Source of the DNA: Agapetus fuscipes
Taxonomy: Eukaryota; Arthropoda; Insecta; Trichoptera; Glossosomatidae
Assembly (NCBI GenBank): GCA_951799405.1
Contig: OX637350.1
Location: 7,239,852 to 7,303,851 of the forward strand
Reading direction: 5' to 3'
Length of the DNA stretch: 64,000 nucleotides
Shown here: one piece after another, positions 60,159-64,000 of the stretch
Position numbering within the stretch: position 1 is the first letter of the stretch
Layout of the letters: every line of letters starts with the position of its first letter
Translations under genes and position numbers: made by a program
The notes under the pieces: model-generated
The model's database searches: none
Seen by the model: the letters and a program-made list of their open reading frames with translations, nothing else
Told to the model about the DNA's origin: nothing

Positions 60159-63100
60159 ATGTTTAAACGCGTATTATTTTCAAGGACAGCTCCTTTGATG
60201 TCTTTACACAAATGTCAATCGAGAAGTTATTCCCTGACGAAAATATGTAAACTAAATGGACCCCCATTAATGAATAATCCGATGAAAACCAACCGTTTCT
60301 TCTTGTCCAATAAACATAAGCATCCTATAACTCTGAATTCCATGGAAGTGTTCACTAGCGCGGTCCGTCTAGTTCCTTCCTCCATAACCACCACTCTGAC
60401 TGTAGAGCAGGCGCAGGCTTTAGCTTTAAGGCTAACAGCAGATGAGAGACAAATCTTGGTTAACGCTCTTCAAGAATTCGAATCGAAGATTATCAAAGAC
60501 GAATACGAAGGTTTGTAAGAATACAACATTTCAATGCCAACAAACAATTTTATACTTAACTTTTATGAAAGTATGTACTTATTTGTAAACTATTGATGAT
60601 ACTCGTAGAATAAAGTCAATAAAATGTGTCCAATGCCTGGTTCAGACGGATGAAGTACTAATGCATTGATAGGTGTGCGAGCCTCCGTGGTGTGCATGTG
60701 CCCATGCACCACACTCACTGCTAATATAAACTCACTGGTGTGTGCGTATAAGCGGTCACACATACACCTTTCTACGAAAATAAAGCTCTTTCTGTGTTAC
60801 AAGGATGTCAGGGCTGACAAAGCTTGTTTCAGTCTTTGATGCAAGTTGCTTTGTTGTTCTCTATGTAATGTCTTTGACTGTTACTGTATCCCATGGGTCG
60901 GCAACCTGCGGCCCGCGGGCCGCATGCGGCCCTTGAGGCGTCTTGGTGCGGCCCCCAAGATATTCGCCGCAACGCATGTGCCGGACGATATCATACACAT
61001 ACACAATGGAGTGAAAAAAAAAATACAACAAATGTAAAAAATGGACAAAAAGCGTTTTATGTTTATAACTGGGTTTATAGTCGGTGTTATAGCCGCGGGG
61101 ATCAAGACAGGTTATTTGGAACCGGATAACGCTGGTTCGAATCCCGCGACGATAACTTCGTCCCTGGTTCAACAGATGCCGTTGCATGCACACAAGCTTC
61201 TGCTTTTGCATGAAGACAACTGGACAGGCAAAATAGGTTGGTGGATTGCATTCCTTTCCACAAATCTATCTAAAAAAAAAATATAAATGTATTCCTCAAA
61301 AAATTTTAAACTATATAAATATATATTTATTTATATATATTTGTAGTTCGTACGTCAATTTATTAATGTTCACGATACATGACGCGACAGGGGGAGGAGG
61401 TGGGTAGTCAGCATGTGCTGAAATGCTGACCGTTAGATGCGCCACTGCCCAAGTGCGGCCCGCACTAAATCCCACGCAAAATATTTGTCCCTTTTACAAG
61501 AAAAGGTTGCCGACCCCTGCTGTATCCTACCGCCGTTCCACTAGGGGTGGCTAATACCTCTGCAGATGCGTCTCCACTTTTTTCTGCCCTTACAAATCTA
61601 TTTTATCTCTTCAACATTCATCACTTTCTTCATACATACTCTTCTCTTATTCTCATTCTGCAGGTTCCATTCTTTCACAATCTCACCTATTTGGTCTATC
61701 CATTCCTTCCTCGGTCGTCCCCTTCCACTCTTTCCTTTGTACACTTTCTTCGTTAGTCGTTCATCATACATTCTTTCAAGATGTTCGAACCATCTCATTG
61801 TGCTGTTTTGTACTTTCATCCTCAAATCCTCTTTTATACCACTCTCGTTCATCATCCAATCATTGACCGTTTGCCAAATAGTAAACTTTTACATTGCAGG
61901 ACAGCTCGCCGCCCACCGTTGGCGCAGCAAGTTTGGTCGGCCGAGTAAAGTACCAAAGCTCGGGGATGTAGATCCCACTGGCACATACTGCCCTGTTCCT
62001 GAAGACTGGCTCAAAAGGAAATATGGTAAGGACACATTTTTTTTTCAGTAACTTTATTTTAATAACTTAACACCTTTTTATCTTCAATGCTAGGACTTAT
62101 TGTATTGGTTTGTGGTATTCTTTGCGGTCATCAGCACATAATTTTAGTTTCACCAAAACTTTTCATTTCACTTTTCAATCAGCTGTACTTAATAATCCCC
62201 CAAAAGCTCTGATATAATGTGAAAGACTGTGTCTAACTATTTCTAATACAACTATTACATGATACATATTCTGCCTGACAATGTTTGTTTTAGTTTAGCT
62301 ATCATTTGTAAAAGTCTCTTGGCCGGGCTAAAGGCAGGACAGTCAGTTATAACTTTAATACAATATTATATTGGTAGATTGAAAAAACACTAAAGTGCTA
62401 AGTAATGCATCGAGGACAAGTACCACTGTTGTATATTTTACAATACTGTAAAATAAATATAAAAAAAACTCTCATAATAGGAAATCCATTTTTTATTTCC
62501 TATGGGTGGCGTTACATAGTCAACAGATATTGTGAATGTGCCGAGTCCATTTTTAACTAAAATAAGAATATTCTTCATGAAGGTTCTCTAAATCTAAGCT
62601 GCAAAGATATGTATCATTTGAGATTCATATTAAATGCATAACCACAAGCAGACATGCATAATTTCGCGCTTACACATGCCGCATGTGGACCTACAATATA
62701 AAAAACCCAATCTCAAATGAACATAAGCCCTGCAACTCTTGCTGACCTTCCCTGAAGCAGGGGTGACATTGACAAAGTGAACCATTTTTTACAGTATGGT
62801 TTCCTATTTGTTAATCATGTTCGATGATTGTATTTCAGCTGCTACTGTTCCTGAACCAGATACCAGGGATCTTTTTCATTGTGAGTATTGAGAATTCACA
62901 TTACATAGAATGTATAAAGATTAAGTATCTTTTTGTCTAAATAATCTTAACATTATTTTACCTTTGTTACAGTAATGGTAGCTAATTCAATTCCATTCAT
63001 TGGATTCGGCTTCCTGGACAATTTCATCATGATTGTTGCCGTGAGTATCCACTATTTAAAACACAAAAGATACAAATACGTACTTCATCATTGCTCTCTT

Positions 63101-64000
63101 ATGGCCATATTCTCCAACTGTTTAACCATGCCTTAGTGAACAACACTTAAGTTTTTGGCTGTTTTAAGTTTGTCCATCACCGACGTAAGACAGTGATTCA
63201 CCAACTTATAACAGCCAAAAACTTAAGTGTTCACAAGGCTTGGTAAAACAGCTTGGAGAATACGGTCATTCGACATCCAGTTTACTTTATGAAAAAAAAA
63301 TGCTTTAGGGAGAAAACATTGATCACATGTTGGGAGCCTACATTTGTCTGTCTACAATGGCTGCCGCAGCTCTTGGCAACACATTCAGTGACGTTATTGG
63401 AATTGGCTCGGCCTATTACGTTGAGCGTTTTGCTGAAAGGATAGGATTCCAGCCGCCCAAGCTCACTCCCATACAGCTAGACATGCCCATAAGCCGGAGA
63501 GCATCCAACCTGGTAATTATTAATTCAGATATTTTCAATAACAAGTTTTCAAGTGTTCAGAATTTTACACTTTCCATACTTACTTTTCCAAAAGTCTCAG
63601 TATCAAAGACCTTGAAAAGAAGTGTCGGCAAACGAGAATTTTGGTGAAGAAATGTTTCATGTTTTGTTTTTATTACGAGTGATTTCAAATTGCTTTTTAG
63701 TGTGCTTTGTTTTGAGAATTATTTGATATTCCAATTTGCTAATACTCAGGCATAAGCAGGCAAGGCATTTCTCATGCAAGATTTAATCTTAGTGTGTTCT
63801 GTGCACATGAGCATGTCAAAATAAAAAATATTTCCAAAAGTTTCTCTCTGGGTTGGGTTAGTCACTCATTCCAGCTGAAAATCTACAACACTAGATAATT
63901 ATAAATTATCTATACACTGATGTTTTTTGCTTTTAGGGAAGAGTCCTCGGAATCACATTAGGATGCATCTTGGGCATGATTCCACTGCTTTTCATGAATG
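60159..64000 (+). CDS. TMEM65: TMEM65, mitochondrial inner-membrane protein (partial, 3' end outside window)
   Basis: Exons 60159-60510, 61900-62025, 62839-62880, 62973-63040, 63309-63512 and 63937 onward join in frame; the gene continues past 64000. The ATG at 60159 is chosen because it opens a basic, Ser/Thr-rich presequence (MFKRVLFSRTAPLMS). The family core follows: a helical segment with LTADERQILVNALQEFES, then IPFIGFGFLDNFIMIVA (first membrane segment), LSTMAAAALGNTFSDVIG (second) and GRVLGITLGCILGMIPLLF (start of the third). TMEM65 is an inner-membrane protein linked to mitochondrial sodium/calcium exchange and respiration in vertebrates. Intron 1 holds a hAT element, a SINE and a LINE remnant; later introns hold a family-1 SINE and a MITE. 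Confidence 0.93.
60892..61519. mobile_element. Non-autonomous hAT-type transposon, 628 bp, 8-bp TSD
   Basis: Ends CATGGGTCGGCAACCT / AGGTTGCCGACCCCTG are flanked by a perfect CTGTATCC duplication (60884-60891 and 61520-61527). It includes GCGGCCCGCGGGCCGC-like repeats and carries a family-2 SINE at 61075-61292. Confidence 0.85.
61075..61292 (+). repeat. tRNA-derived SINE family 2, reference-quality copy
   Basis: Plus orientation. The tRNA-like head GTCGGTGTTATAGCCGCGGG and B-box GGTTCGAATCCCGC are followed by GATGCCGTTGCATGCACACA, CAGGCAAAATAGGTTGGTGG, ATTGCATTCCTTTCCACAAA and an A-rich end. It is nested in a hAT element. Confidence 0.85.
61525..61870 (-). mobile_element. LINE family R remnant
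   Basis: On the minus strand a frame reads NSTMRWFEHLERMYDERLTK, GRGRPRKEWIDQIGEIVKEW and [11 protein letters not shown], the same C-terminal end as at 29440-29998. It begins immediately after the duplication of the adjacent hAT element. Confidence 0.7.
62588..62798 (-). repeat. SINE-like family 1, copy k, 5'-truncated
   Basis: Minus orientation. Body and tail are intact (AAATCTAAGCTGCAAAGATA), but it stops at ...TTTTTTACAGTATGG, lacking the outermost head. It lies in TMEM65 intron 2. Confidence 0.75.
63103..63268. mobile_element. MITE with long inverted repeats, about 166 bp
   Basis: Arms GGCCATATTCTCCAACTGTT / CAGCTTGGAGAATACGGTC and the inner AACACTTAAGTTTTTGGCTG with its reverse complement make a nearly continuous hairpin. 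Located in TMEM65 intron 4. Confidence 0.7.

Noticed and set aside
61566..62051. 161-codon plus-strand frame
   Set aside because: It joins antisense LINE sequence to TMEM65 exon 2 by chance; the exon has its own acceptor at 61899/61900.
1..64000. CRISPR arrays, operons, prokaryotic defence genes
   Set aside because: The sequence is eukaryotic with spliced genes; no regularly spaced direct repeats were seen.

Overview
The window is a piece of an insect nuclear genome. The genes have many short exons with GT-AG introns, the DNA is AT-rich, and introns and intergenic stretches are packed with SINEs, non-LTR retrotransposon (LINE) ends, hAT and mariner remnants and MITEs. Protein resemblance and intron style suggest a lepidopteran; that is an inference. 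All genes were rebuilt by splicing exons by eye. For five of the seven models (Marf, COA8, the Ly6 gene, RNF34, the C11orf54 homologue) the summed exons are divisible by three. The Vps13D sum is one base over, and the last gene (TMEM65) runs off the window.

Layout from left to right: Marf/mitofusin (minus, 4126 to 193, 12 exons, 775 aa); COA8/APOPT1, a cytochrome c oxidase assembly factor (plus, 6463 to 7565, 2 exons, 161 aa); a GPI-anchored Ly6/uPAR-type protein (minus, 9409 to 7878, 3 exons, 164 aa); a transposon-rich gap (9410 to 14410); RNF34/rififylin-type E3 ubiquitin ligase (plus, 14411 to 20532, 5 exons, 437 aa); a second transposon-rich gap (20533 to 26311); the C11orf54-type ester hydrolase, DUF1907 (minus, 31079 to 26312, 7 exons, 320 aa); Vps13D (minus, 59475 to 32543, 61 exons, about 4217 aa); TMEM65 (plus, from 60159 past the window end).

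Four of the seven genes act in or on mitochondria: Marf (outer-membrane fusion), COA8 (complex IV assembly and protection), Vps13D (lipid transfer and mitochondrial size/clearance, known to work with Marf in flies) and TMEM65 (inner-membrane protein). Vps13D and TMEM65 are head to head, 683 bp apart.

The repeat landscape is the least ordinary part. It holds a SINE whose 5' end is a 5S rRNA copy followed by a tRNA-like unit and which occurs with two different 3' tails, one matching the 3' end of a LINE 3 kb away; an 11-copy, about 250-bp SINE-like family with a (TTAGAT)n-type tail and no recognised Pol III head; two tRNA-derived SINE families; six non-autonomous hAT elements each with a perfect 8-bp target duplication; and a family of palindromes built on a constant core whose internal hairpin stem changes sequence while keeping pairing, resembling the hammerhead-type motifs of Penelope-like elements. 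Vps13D exon 16 carries an apparent one-base insertion.
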